This document shows positions 15,762 through 23,609 of a stretch of DNA of 30,991 nt, piece after piece; positions within the stretch are counted from its first letter, which is position 1; every line of letters begins with the position of its first letter. The notes under the pieces are model-generated. The model searched no databases. It worked only from the letters and a program-made list of their open reading frames with translations, and had not been told where the DNA came from. The position numbers and the translations under genes were made by a program. The stretch covers positions 1-30,991 of the forward strand of contig DATDHU010000139.1 of assembly GCA_036521415.1 (NCBI GenBank). Reading direction: 5' to 3'. Origin of the DNA: DASXMT01 sp036521415 (lineage in GTDB: Bacteria > Actinomycetota > Acidimicrobiia > Acidimicrobiales > RAAP-2).

Positions 15762-16535
15762 TCAGATCGGGTGGCCGTTGTCGACGCCTCGCCGGGCCCG
15801 GGACACGATGCTGTTGCGGTCGCCCCTGCTAGCGACGAAGGCGAAATTGTAGAGCCGGCCATCCCCGTCCCGGATCACCTGCTCCATGGTGAGCAGCGCG
15901 CTCCCGGTCTCGGTGGAAAGCAGGGAGGCCGTGTGCTCGTCGGCGTTCATGCACCCGATCACGAACTCCGACTCACCGACGACCAGCTGAGCCCGATCGA
16001 GAAGCTCGTACCAGCTCTGCCCCAAGGGGATCGTCCCGATGGCGGTGGCCTCGGGTTCGAGGACGTAGTTGGTGGCGACGGCGAACACCTCTTCGTCGTA
16101 GGAGGTTACGTACTCGAGCCGCATGCAGCACTGGCCGGGACCCGTCTCCAGGCGGGAGGCGACAATGTTCGGAACCGGTACCCACGAGCGGTCGATCTCG
16201 TTGGTGCGATGGTGCTCGAACATGCTGTCTCGTTCGGGGCGGAACACACCGTGCGCCTCGCGCAACTGTGTCGATGCGGTGTGGGAGATTACGAAGGTGC
16301 CCGTGCCCTGCTGCCGATCGATCACGCCTTCGTGGCGGAGCATGTTCAACGCCTCGCGAACAGTGGCCCGGGATGCGCTGTGTGCGACCATGAGCTCGGA
16401 CTCTCCGGGCAGAAACCCGCCGGCATACGCGCCCCAGTGAATGTTGGACCGGATGAGGTCCCGGAGACGGCGGCTGGCGTGCTCGCGCTGGCCGGCCGGA
16501 AGTCGTTGCACGCGTCGGGCCGGTCTGGGGTGCAT
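15762..16535 (-). CDS. GntR-family transcriptional regulator, HutC subfamily (UTRA domain)
   Basis: This 257-residue DNA-binding protein has an N-terminal winged helix (about 18-84) containing LPGESELMVAHSASRATVREALNMLRHEGVIDRQQGTGTFV, the GntR signature. Its C-terminal domain (about 100-245) has the features of the UTRA ligand-binding domain, including RLEYVTSYDEEVFAVATNYV and LLTMEQVIRDGDGRLYNFA. HutC-type regulators usually repress catabolic genes until a small substrate or intermediate binds the UTRA domain. Its place at the head of the amidase/importer cluster on the same strand suggests that it controls this cluster and itself. The ATG at 16535 has only a weak ribosome binding site. Confidence 0.94.
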   Translation of the reverse strand: MHPRPARRVQRLPAGQREHASRRLRDLIRSNIHWGAYAGGFLPGESELMVAHSASRATVREALNMLRHEGVIDRQQGTGTFVISHTASTQLREAHGVFRPERDSMFEHHRTNEIDRSWVPVPNIVASRLETGPGQCCMRLEYVTSYDEEVFAVATNYVLEPEATAIGTIPLGQSWYELLDRAQLVVGESEFVIGCMNADEHTASLLSTETGSALLTMEQVIRDGDGRLYNFAFVASRGDRNSIVSRARRGVDNGHPI

Positions 16536-16577
16536 ATCCCAGACAGTACGGGCGCTGTGTTAACGGAGATGGACGGG

Positions 16578-16602
16578 TTTATAACGCCTCGGTTACGCCG
16601 AA
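16578..16602 (-). promoter_or_regulatory. Possible gntR promoter with overlapping operator
   Basis: The minus strand has TATAAA (16583-16578) as a good -10, about 43 bp before the gntR start. Immediately upstream, 16582-16602 contains TCGGCGTAA and GTTA spaced like the block before dppB. An operator overlapping the promoter spacer would fit autorepression. No good -35 is seen. Confidence 0.4.
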
Positions 16603-16753
16603 CTTCTCGTTGCCGGCTCCGGTCCGGCCTGGGCCAACCAGTTCCCGTGGCCGGCAAACGCCGTCGGCGGGGCAGAACCGCCGCCCGCACCCCGGGGGCA
16701 GGCAGAACCAGCAACCCAGGCAGACTCGGCACACCCCTCGTCGGCACCCCTCG

Positions 16754-17887
16754 TCAATTGAACGACGTATCGTCCCGATCCTGTTTCGGATCGGGGGAGA
16801 CGATCCCGGCCAGCAGCCGATCGGCGGCGTCGTAGGGGTCGAGCTCGCCGTTGGTCACTGCCTCGATCATCGAGGCGTACCCGGCGGTCCCGTGGAGCTC
16901 CACGATCTCGAGATCGAGGCGGGCCACGAGGATCTTGTGGAACTCCCGCTCGAGCCGTTCCCGCCTGAGCTTGGCGAGCAGGCCGCTGCTCGTGAGGTAG
17001 GCCCGGTGATCGGCGATCGCTCTCCATAGGTCGTCGACACCGTCCCCGCTCGAAGCCACCGTCTCCACGACCGGCGGCCGCCATGCACCGAGGGTGGTGA
17101 GGTCGAGCATGCCCTCGAGATCGCGGCGGGTCTCCCTGACCCCCGGTCGGTCGGCCTTGTTGACCACGAACAGGTCGGCGATCTCGAGCAGCCCGGCTTT
17201 GTTGGCCTGGATGGCGTCGCCCCAACCCGGGTTGACCACCACCACGGTGGTATCGGTAGCCGAGGCCACGTCCACCTCGACCTGGCCCACTCCCACCGTC
17301 TCCACCAGGACCAAGGGCAGGCCGGCGGCGGACAGGACCCGCACCGCGTCGGGTACGGCAACGGCCAGCCCGCCGAGATGACCGCGGGTGGCCATGGAGC
17401 GGATGTAGACGCCGTCATCGAGGGCATGATCCTGCATGCGGACCCGGTCGCCGAGGATGGCACCGCCGGTGAACGGCGAGGACGGGTCGATGGCCAGGAC
17501 GGCGACCTGGTGGGCGGGCTCGTCCGGTGACCCCCCGGCCGGTGACCCCCCGGCCGGCGATCCCCCGGCCGGGGGCGAATCATCCCTCGAGGAACCAGCC
17601 CCCGAGGACCCGGACGCTGGTTGGTCGAGAGTGGCCGGCTCGGGAGGGAACCCGCCCTGTCGGGCGAGGCCGATGAGACGGTCCGTCAGCGTTGACTTGC
17701 CCGACCCCGGTGCGCCGGTCAGGCCCACCGTGTAGGCGCGCCCGGGCGTCCGGTAGGCGAGATGGGCCACCTGGCGGGACTGCTGCCCGCCGCGCTCGAC
17801 ATAGGACAGCAGTCGGGCCAACGCCACCCGGTCGCCATCCTGGGCGGCGGAGAGCAAGGCGGTGGGATCGGTAGGGCGGATGGACAT
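16754..17887 (-). CDS. meaB: MeaB/ArgK-type GTPase (methylmalonyl-CoA mutase chaperone) with an insertion
   Basis: This 377-residue G3E-type P-loop GTPase is related to MeaB, which guards B12-dependent methylmalonyl-CoA mutase by gating cofactor loading and exchange. Motifs are G1 GAPGSGKS at 58-65, DPSSPF at 134-139, the ETVGVGQ switch at 196-202 and NKAD at 243-246. Between G1 and DPSSPF lies an extra stretch of about 45 residues (80-124), rich in Pro, Gly and Ser with PAGGS repeats, where relatives have only a short link. The start is ATG 17887, the first Met before a normal MeaB N-terminus. It lies 49 bp after murA; no mutase genes are nearby, so its client is encoded elsewhere. Confidence 0.92.
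   Translation of the reverse strand: MSIRPTDPTALLSAAQDGDRVALARLLSYVERGGQQSRQVAHLAYRTPGRAYTVGLTGAPGSGKSTLTDRLIGLARQGGFPPEPATLDQPASGSSGAGSSRDDSPPAGGSPAGGSPAGGSPDEPAHQVAVLAIDPSSPFTGGAILGDRVRMQDHALDDGVYIRSMATRGHLGGLAVAVPDAVRVLSAAGLPLVLVETVGVGQVEVDVASATDTTVVVVNPGWGDAIQANKAGLLEIADLFVVNKADRPGVRETRRDLEGMLDLTTLGAWRPPVVETVASSGDGVDDLWRAIADHRAYLTSSGLLAKLRRERLEREFHKILVARLDLEIVELHGTAGYASMIEAVTNGELDPYDAADRLLAGIVSPDPKQDRDDTSFN
17526..17570. repeat. Three tandem 15-bp repeats inside meaB
   Basis: Units start at 17526, 17541 and 17556. The first two are identical (GGTGACCCCCCGGCC), the third differs at two positions. The repeat is in frame and encodes PAGGS copies, a probable slippage product that makes up part of the MeaB insertion. 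Confidence 0.9.
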
Positions 17888-17936
17888 GAGTTGCGAGAGC
17901 GTATCCGGGCGCGGGCGAGTCCCCGGCTGGCGGCGA

Positions 17937-19220
17937 TCAGTCGCTTCGGGAGACCTTGGCGCCCAGGGACGACAGCTTGCCGGCAAAATCCTCGTAGCCG
18001 CGGTCCACATGGTGGGCGTCGGAAACGATCGTCTCCCCTTCGGCCGCCAACCCGGCCAACACCAGGGCGGCGCCGGCCCGGATGTCCGACGACCGTACGG
18101 GGGCACCAGACAACCGGGGCACGCCACGGACGACGGCGTGATGTCCCTCGGTCCGGATGTCAGCACCCATCCGACGCAGTTCGTCCACGTAACGGAACCG
18201 CCCGGAGAAGAGGTTCTCGGTCACGATGCCCACTCCCTCGGCTACCGTGAGCAAGGTGACCACCAGGGGCTTGTAGTCGGTGGCCACCCCGGGGTACGGC
18301 AGCGTGGCAATGTCCACCGGTCGGAGCCGCACGGATGGATCACGTTCGGCCCGCAGGCCGTCGGGGTCCTGGGTGATGTGCATGCCCATCTGGGTCAGCT
18401 TCCGGATCAGCATGTCCATGTGATCGGCCCGAGCGTCCTCCACGACGACTTCGCCGCCGGCCAGGCCGGCTGCGGCGAGGAAGGTGGCCGAGACCACCCG
18501 ATCGGCCACCACCCGATGGCGGGCAGGACGGAGGCTGTCGACGCCCTCCACCTCGATGCGGGAGGTGCCGGCACCCTGGACCCGTGCCCCCATGCCGTTG
18601 AGGAAGGCAGCCAGGTCGCAGAGCTCCGGCTCGCGCGCCGCGTTCTCGATCACCGTGGTGCCCTTGGCCAGCACCGCAGCCATGAGGACGTTGTCGGTTG
18701 CCGTGTGGCTCGGGTACTCGAGGACGACACGGGTCCCCACCAGTCGGGGCCTCGACGCCACCGTGCTCTCCACGGTTCCCTCGACGTACCCGTGGGACGA
18801 CTCGAACGCCGCGCCCAGGGCTTCCAGCGCGTGCAGGTGCATGTCGATGGGGCGGTGGCCGAAGTCGTCCCCACCGGGCATCGACACCCTGGCCCGGCCG
18901 TGCCGGGCCAGGAGCGGCCCGAGGACCACCACCGAGGCCCGCATCTTCTCCACCAGGTCGTAGGGTGCCTCGGGCAGGACGTCGACCGGGGTGTCCACCA
19001 CCAACTCGTCGGGTGTCGCCCCGCGGGCAACGGTAACGCCCATGGCCGTGAGGACCTCGACCATGATGTCGACATCAGTGATCTGGGGCACGTTGGTGAG
19101 CACGTGCCGACCGTCGGCCAACAAACAGGCGGCCATGAGCTTGAGCGCCGAGTTCTTGGCCCCACCGGCCCGGACGGTCCCCGACAGGGGACCGTTCGAC
19201 GTGACCACGAACCGGTCCAT
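17937..19220 (-). CDS. murA: UDP-N-acetylglucosamine 1-carboxyvinyltransferase with Asp for the catalytic Cys
   Basis: MurA transfers enolpyruvate from PEP to UDP-GlcNAc, the first committed step of peptidoglycan synthesis in the cytoplasm. The 427-residue protein begins MDRFVVTSNGPLSGTVRAGGAKNSALK with the active-site Lys22. The catalytic loop reads MPGGDDFGHRP at 114-124, where E. coli has PGGC with Cys115. Asp118 therefore takes the Cys place, as in mycobacterial MurA, and the protein should not be alkylated by fosfomycin. The later motif ATDYKPLVV carries the second catalytic Asp. The ATG at 19220 has no strong ribosome binding site. The gene is divergent from glpX with 271 bp between the starts. 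Confidence 0.96.
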   Translation of the reverse strand: MDRFVVTSNGPLSGTVRAGGAKNSALKLMAACLLADGRHVLTNVPQITDVDIMVEVLTAMGVTVARGATPDELVVDTPVDVLPEAPYDLVEKMRASVVVLGPLLARHGRARVSMPGGDDFGHRPIDMHLHALEALGAAFESSHGYVEGTVESTVASRPRLVGTRVVLEYPSHTATDNVLMAAVLAKGTTVIENAAREPELCDLAAFLNGMGARVQGAGTSRIEVEGVDSLRPARHRVVADRVVSATFLAAAGLAGGEVVVEDARADHMDMLIRKLTQMGMHITQDPDGLRAERDPSVRLRPVDIATLPYPGVATDYKPLVVTLLTVAEGVGIVTENLFSGRFRYVDELRRMGADIRTEGHHAVVRGVPRLSGAPVRSSDIRAGAALVLAGLAAEGETIVSDAHHVDRGYEDFAGKLSSLGAKVSRSD

Positions 19221-19326
19221 CACCGCTCGACGAGAGAGGAGGCGGTGATGACGGGCTCGGTGGCAGTCGGGGCGGGGGTCCTCGGAAATGACATCGGTCA
19301 AGTATGCCCTGTCGGATACCGAGAAC

Positions 19327-19342
19327 CAGTGACTACTCACTG
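19327..19342. promoter_or_regulatory. 16-bp inverted repeat in the murA-glpX divergent region
   Basis: CAGTGA and TCACTG form a perfect inverted repeat around CTAC. It lies 107 bp before murA and 150 bp before glpX. A dyad of this size in a divergent promoter region could be an operator; no regulator is known for it. Confidence 0.4.
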
Positions 19343-19477
19343 TGGCTCCTGTGTCTCGTGCAACCACGAGCAGTGGTCTCGGTCTGGGCCCGTGGGAACG
19401 GGCTCGCCGAGGGAACGCTGAGGGGAACCGGCCCGCCACGGAGGCGGCGCGGTCCTGTCGGCTCGGGGCCCAGCAAG

Positions 19478-19494
19478 TAACGTCGTCACCTGTG
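19478..19494 (+). promoter_or_regulatory. Possible -10 element and leaderless start of glpX
   Basis: TAACGT (19478-19483) fits the actinobacterial TANNNT -10 pattern and lies 8 nt before the GTG start codon at 19492. No ribosome binding site precedes that GTG. The spacing would place the transcript start on or just before the GTG, giving a leaderless mRNA. This is inference from spacing. Confidence 0.42.
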
Positions 19495-20487
19495 ACCGTC
19501 TCCTCGCAAGCACCCGATCGCAACCTGGCCATGGAGCTCGTCCGGGTCACCGAAGCCGCCGCTCTGGCCGCCTCGCGTTGGATGGGTCGGGGCGACAAGG
19601 AGGGGGCAGACGGCGCGGCGGTGAACGCCATGCGCATCGTGCTCTCCTCCATCGCCATGGACGGCGTGGTCGTCATCGGCGAGGGCGAGAAGGACAACGC
19701 GCCCATGCTCTACAACGGCGAACGGATCGGCGACGGCACGCCGCCCAAGGCCGACATCGCCGTCGACCCCATCGACGGGACGACGCCCACGGCGCTGGGA
19801 CGGGGTGGTGCGCTGGCGGTCATCGCCGTGTCCGAAGAAGGGACCATGTTCGACCCCGGACCCTGTGTCTACATGGAGAAGGTGGCCGTGGGGCCCCGTG
19901 CCGTCGGCGCCATCGACATCACCAGGCCCATCGAGGACAACCTCGAGGCGGTGGCCAAGGCCAAGGGGACCTCCGTCCGGGACGTGACCGCCGTGATCCT
20001 CGACCGTCCCCGCCACGAGGACATGATCGCCGACATTCGGGCCACCGGGGCGCGCATCCGGTTGATCACCGACGGGGACGTGGCCGGTGCCATTGCCACG
20101 GCCTGGCCCGAATCCGGGGTCGACATCCTCTTCGGTGTGGGTGGCACACCCGAAGGCGTGATCGCCGCGGCCGCGTTGAAGAGCATGGGGGGTGAGATCC
20201 AGGGCCGCTTGTGGCCGAGGGACGACGACGAGCGTCACGCCGCCATCGACGCCGGCTACGACATCGACCAGGTCCTCACCACCGACGACCTGGTGCGGGG
20301 GGACAACTGCTTCTTCGCCGCCACCGGGATCACCGACGGCGAGCTCCTGCACGGAGTCCGGTACAACGAGCTGGGGGCGACCACCCAGTCCCTGGTCATG
20401 CGGTCGAAGTCGGGGACGGTCCGGCTCATCTCGGCGATGCACCCGCTGCACAAGCTGGGCGAGTACAGCGCCATCGAGTTCGGCTAG
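19492..20487 (+). CDS. glpX: Fructose-1,6-bisphosphatase, class II
   Basis: GlpX removes the 1-phosphate of fructose-1,6-bisphosphate in gluconeogenesis and needs divalent metal. The protein is 331 residues from the GTG at 19492; the frame is open further upstream but only from this point does it match the family (NLAMELVRVTEAAALAASRWMG). Metal and substrate motifs are GEGEKD at 63-68 and DPIDGTT at 92-98, with FGVGGTPEGVI further on. It is the only complete plus-strand gene of the window and ends 33 bp from the convergent atpC stop. It is the reverse-direction partner of the phosphofructokinase at 335-1381, though they are not in one operon. Confidence 0.95.
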   Translation: MTVSSQAPDRNLAMELVRVTEAAALAASRWMGRGDKEGADGAAVNAMRIVLSSIAMDGVVVIGEGEKDNAPMLYNGERIGDGTPPKADIAVDPIDGTTPTALGRGGALAVIAVSEEGTMFDPGPCVYMEKVAVGPRAVGAIDITRPIEDNLEAVAKAKGTSVRDVTAVILDRPRHEDMIADIRATGARIRLITDGDVAGAIATAWPESGVDILFGVGGTPEGVIAAAALKSMGGEIQGRLWPRDDDERHAAIDAGYDIDQVLTTDDLVRGDNCFFAATGITDGELLHGVRYNELGATTQSLVMRSKSGTVRLISAMHPLHKLGEYSAIEFG

Positions 20488-20490
20488 TCA

Positions 20491-20508
20491 CAGGGCCTCT
20501 CCGGCCTG
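20491..20508. terminator. Possible bidirectional terminator between glpX and atpC
   Basis: CAGGGCC and GGCCTG form a short stem with one bulged base around a TCTCC loop. It lies in the 33-bp gap between two convergent genes, where a shared terminator is expected. No U-run is present. Confidence 0.4.
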
Positions 20509-20520
20509 GCCACCGATTCG

Positions 20521-21057
20521 TCAGGCGCTGGTGCTGGTCGTGGCGCCGGCGGCCTCCAGCCGGACTTCGGCCCGACGGACGCCCGCCTCGGCCTCCACCA
20601 GCTCGGCATCGACCTGGTCGCCTTCGCCCGACGAGCCTCGCCCCGAAGCGGCGGTGAGGTCGGCCACCCGGGCCTGCGCGGCCTCGAGGGCGACCCGGGC
20701 CCGCTCGGTGTCGATCTCGTCCGACAGCTCGGCCACGCTGGCCAGCACGGTGACCCGGGTGCCTGCCGGGCCGCCGGCGGGAGCCCCGGAGGCCGGTGTG
20801 TCCTCGGCGCCGGCCTCGTCTTCGAGCTGTTCGACCTGGACGAACCCGCCGTGGACGGCGAGCCGCTCCTCGTCGCCGCCCTCACGGACCAACCGGACGA
20901 CGCAGGGGACGACGGCACCGACCAAGGGGGTGTGCCCGTCGAGGAACGTGATGTCGCCCTCGTCGGTGCGCATGATGACCTGCTCGGCCCGGCCGGTCAG
21001 CAGCACCCGGTCGGGCGCCAGTACCTGCACCGCGAAGAGGTTGTCGTCGTCAGCCAT
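20521..21057 (-). CDS. atpC: ATP synthase epsilon subunit, enlarged
   Basis: Epsilon couples the rotor to the catalytic head and can inhibit ATP hydrolysis. The N-terminal beta-sandwich (about 5-110) shows the family patterns GDITFLDGHTPLVGAV and LAVHGGFVQV. At 178 residues it is longer than most epsilon chains. An acidic Ala/Gly/Pro-rich insertion (about 77-100) splits the last strand before RVTVLASVAEL, and a second acidic loop (about 138-150) lies within the helical C-terminal part. It is the last gene of the atp operon, 18 bp after atpD. The insertions are probably disordered and may affect inhibition. Confidence 0.93.
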   Translation of the reverse strand: MADDDNLFAVQVLAPDRVLLTGRAEQVIMRTDEGDITFLDGHTPLVGAVVPCVVRLVREGGDEERLAVHGGFVQVEQLEDEAGAEDTPASGAPAGGPAGTRVTVLASVAELSDEIDTERARVALEAAQARVADLTAASGRGSSGEGDQVDAELVEAEAGVRRAEVRLEAAGATTSTSA

Positions 21058-21075
21058 CGGTCCGCGCCCGGCCGA

Positions 21076-22521
21076 TCACTCGGACTCGATCGAGTGGGCC
21101 TTCGCCAGTACCGACTCGGCTCCGCCGACGTTGAGGAAGGCTTGTTCGGGGACGTCGTCGAGCTCGCCGTTGACCAGCGCCTCGAATGACTCCACCGTCT
21201 CCTCGACGGGCACGGTGACCCCCTTCAGGCCGGTGAAGACCTCGCCCACGTTGAACGGCTGGGACAGGAACCGTTGGATCTTCCGCGCCCGGTAAACGGT
21301 GATCCGGTCCTCTTCGGACAGCTCGTCGAGACCCAGGATGGCGATGATGTCCTGCAGCTCCCGGTAGCGCTGAAGCACGCCCTGGACCCGGCGAGCCACG
21401 TTGTAGTGGCGCTCACCGACGACCTCGGGAGCGAGGAGGTTTGAGGTCGAGGTGAGGGGGTCGACGGCCGGGTAGATGCCCAACGAGGCGATGTCGCGGG
21501 ACAGCTCGGTGGTGGCGTCGAGGTGGGTGAAGGTGGTGAACGGCGCCGGGTCGGTGTAGTCGTCCGCCGGAACGTAGACGGCCTGGAGGGAGGTGATCGA
21601 ACGGCCCCTGGTCGAGGTGATCCGCTCCTGAAGCTCGCCCATCTCGTCGGCCAGGGTGGGCTGGTAGCCCACGGCCGAGGGCATGCGGCCGAGGAGGGTC
21701 GACACCTCAGACCCGGCCTGGACGAAGCGGAAGATGTTGTCCACGAACAACAGCACGTCCTGGTTCTTCACGTCCCGGAAGTACTCGGCCATGGTTAGGG
21801 CAGCCAGAGCAACCCGGAGTCGGACGCCGGGCGGCTCGTCCATCTGCCCGTAGACGAGGGCGGCCTTCTCGATGACGCCGGACTCCTGCATCTCGAGCCA
21901 CAGGTCGGTCCCCTCGCGGGTGCGCTCGCCCACGCCGGCGAACACCGACACGCCGCCGTGGTTGGTGGCCACCCGGTTGATCATCTCCTGGATGAGCACC
22001 GTCTTCCCGACACCGGCGCCACCGAAGAGACCGATCTTCCCACCCTGTACATAGGGCTCAAGGAGGTCGATGACCTTGATACCGGTCTCGAACATGACCG
22101 ACCGGGGCTCGAGGGTGTCGAAGGCCGGTGCGTCCCGGTGGATGTCCCAGTGGTCCTCGGCCTCGCCGATGGACGCGGTGTCGAGCGGCTCGCCCAGCAC
22201 GTTGAACACGTGCCCGAGCACGGCGTCGCCCACCGGAACCCGCAGGCCGTGTCCGAGATTGCGGACCTCGGCGCCCCGGGTCAGACCGTCGGTGGCCTTG
22301 AGGCAGACACAGCGCACCCGGCCGTCGCCGATCTGCTGGGCCACCTCGGCGGTGACCACGACCTTGTCGTGCTCGAGCTCGATGTCGACCGAGACGGCCA
22401 TGTTGATCTCGGGCAGGGCATGGGGTGGGAACTCCACGTCAATGACCGGGCCGGCAATGGCGACGACCCGTCCGGTCGGCAGGTTCTCGGTCTTGGTGGG
22501 CTCAGGGGCGGTGGTGGTCAT
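21076..22521 (-). CDS. atpD: ATP synthase beta subunit (catalytic)
   Basis: Beta carries the three catalytic sites of F1. The 481-residue protein has P-loop GGAGVGKT at 167-174, GER at 198-200 with the catalytic Glu199, Walker B LLFVDN, and the DELSEED loop near the C-terminus. These are the standard features, with normal length. The ATG at 22521 is preceded by AAGGGAG with a spacer of about 10 nt. It follows atpG after an unusually long 110-bp gap that contains a hairpin, while the other F1 junctions are tight. Confidence 0.98.
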   Translation of the reverse strand: MTTTAPEPTKTENLPTGRVVAIAGPVIDVEFPPHALPEINMAVSVDIELEHDKVVVTAEVAQQIGDGRVRCVCLKATDGLTRGAEVRNLGHGLRVPVGDAVLGHVFNVLGEPLDTASIGEAEDHWDIHRDAPAFDTLEPRSVMFETGIKVIDLLEPYVQGGKIGLFGGAGVGKTVLIQEMINRVATNHGGVSVFAGVGERTREGTDLWLEMQESGVIEKAALVYGQMDEPPGVRLRVALAALTMAEYFRDVKNQDVLLFVDNIFRFVQAGSEVSTLLGRMPSAVGYQPTLADEMGELQERITSTRGRSITSLQAVYVPADDYTDPAPFTTFTHLDATTELSRDIASLGIYPAVDPLTSTSNLLAPEVVGERHYNVARRVQGVLQRYRELQDIIAILGLDELSEEDRITVYRARKIQRFLSQPFNVGEVFTGLKGVTVPVEETVESFEALVNGELDDVPEQAFLNVGGAESVLAKAHSIESE

Positions 22522-22596
22522 GAGCGTGTGGCTCCCTTGCTGTCGTCATTCGATACAGCCTCAGTCGATGCTGCGTGGTTCGTGGTCGTGCGTCGT

Positions 22597-22614
22597 GGCC
22601 GGGTCGTACCGGCC
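22597..22614 (-). promoter_or_regulatory. Hairpin in the atpG-atpD gap
   Basis: GGCCGG and CCGGCC form a perfect 6-bp stem around GTCGTA, 17 bp after the atpG stop. It may block 3' decay of the upstream message or partly end transcription before atpD. Function is inferred from position only. Confidence 0.45.
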
Positions 22615-22631
22615 GGCGGAGCGGGCATGGC

Positions 22632-23606
22632 TCACACGCCGGACCGGATCATCAGGCCACCCTCGTCGTCGTCGGATCCGGCTCGAAGGGCCTCGGCCCC
22701 GCCGACGATCTCCATGATCTCGGTGGTGATGGCGTCCTGGCGGGCACGGTTCATGATCCGCGAGTACTTCTTGATCAGCTCTTCGGCGTTGTCCGTGGCT
22801 GCCGCCATGGCCCGCTGCCGGGCGGTCAGCTCGGCGGCAGAGGCCTCGAGCAGGGCGGCGAATATCTCTGTCTCGGCCGCCGTCGGGGCCAGCGTCTCGA
22901 GCAAGGTGGCGGCGTCGGGCTCGAATTCGGTGTAGCCCGCACGGGCCTCGCTCGCCTCCGAAGATGGCGCTCGCACCACCGTCTCGGAGCCGTCGGAGGT
23001 GTCGGTGGTCGACGGCTCCCGAGGGTCGACCAAGGGCAGGAGCTGGCGCACTTCGACCTGCTGCGACCCAGCGGAGAGGAAGCGCGTGGACACGACCAGG
23101 ACCTGGTCCACCTCTCCTTCGACGAACGGCGTCACGATGGCCTTGGTCACCAGTTGGGCCGCCCCGAAGGTAGGGCGTTCGCTGAACCCGGCGAAGGACT
23201 CCTCGACGGGCTGACGGCGGTACCGGAAATAGCTCTGGGCCCGCTTGCCGGTGGTGAAGAGCCGGTAATTGATGCCTTCGGCGCCGGCTATGAGCCGATC
23301 GGTGGCCCGGAACACCGACGAGTTGTAGGCACCGCACAGGCCGCGGTCGGCCACCACGCTCAAGAGGGCGACGTTCTCGATCGTCTCCGGGGTCCCGAGC
23401 AGGCGGCCGGCGGCCGCCTCGTCACCGGTGGCTGTCTCGAGGACGATGCGGGCCATGGCCTCGTGGTACGGGCGTGCGGCGGCGATGCGGTTCTGGGCGC
23501 GGATGATCTGCGAGGCGGCGATGAGCTCCATCGCCTTGGTGATCTTCTTCGTCGACTGGATGCTCTTGATCCGGCGCTTGAGGACGCGCTCCTGCCCACC
23601 GGCCAT
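22632..23606 (-). CDS. atpG: ATP synthase gamma subunit
   Basis: Gamma is the central rotor shaft. The N-terminal helix MAGGQERVLKRRIKSIQSTKKITKAMELIAASQI and the C-terminal helix (ASAAELTARQRAMAAATDNAEELIKKYSRIMNRARQDAITTEIMEIVGGAEAL) are the conserved coiled-coil parts. At 324 residues it is somewhat long because of a Ser/Thr/Asp/Glu-rich insertion (about 190-220) and an acidic C-terminal tail after the last helix. The start ATG lies 3 bp after the atpA stop, so its ribosome binding site is within atpA. Confidence 0.97.
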   Translation of the reverse strand: MAGGQERVLKRRIKSIQSTKKITKAMELIAASQIIRAQNRIAAARPYHEAMARIVLETATGDEAAAGRLLGTPETIENVALLSVVADRGLCGAYNSSVFRATDRLIAGAEGINYRLFTTGKRAQSYFRYRRQPVEESFAGFSERPTFGAAQLVTKAIVTPFVEGEVDQVLVVSTRFLSAGSQQVEVRQLLPLVDPREPSTTDTSDGSETVVRAPSSEASEARAGYTEFEPDAATLLETLAPTAAETEIFAALLEASAAELTARQRAMAAATDNAEELIKKYSRIMNRARQDAITTEIMEIVGGAEALRAGSDDDEGGLMIRSGV

Positions 23607-23609
23607 GGC

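Noticed and set aside
16732..16755. Two copies of CACCCCTCGTC at the 3' end of meaB
   Set aside because: A short 13-bp-period duplication with no pairing or known function; probably slippage.
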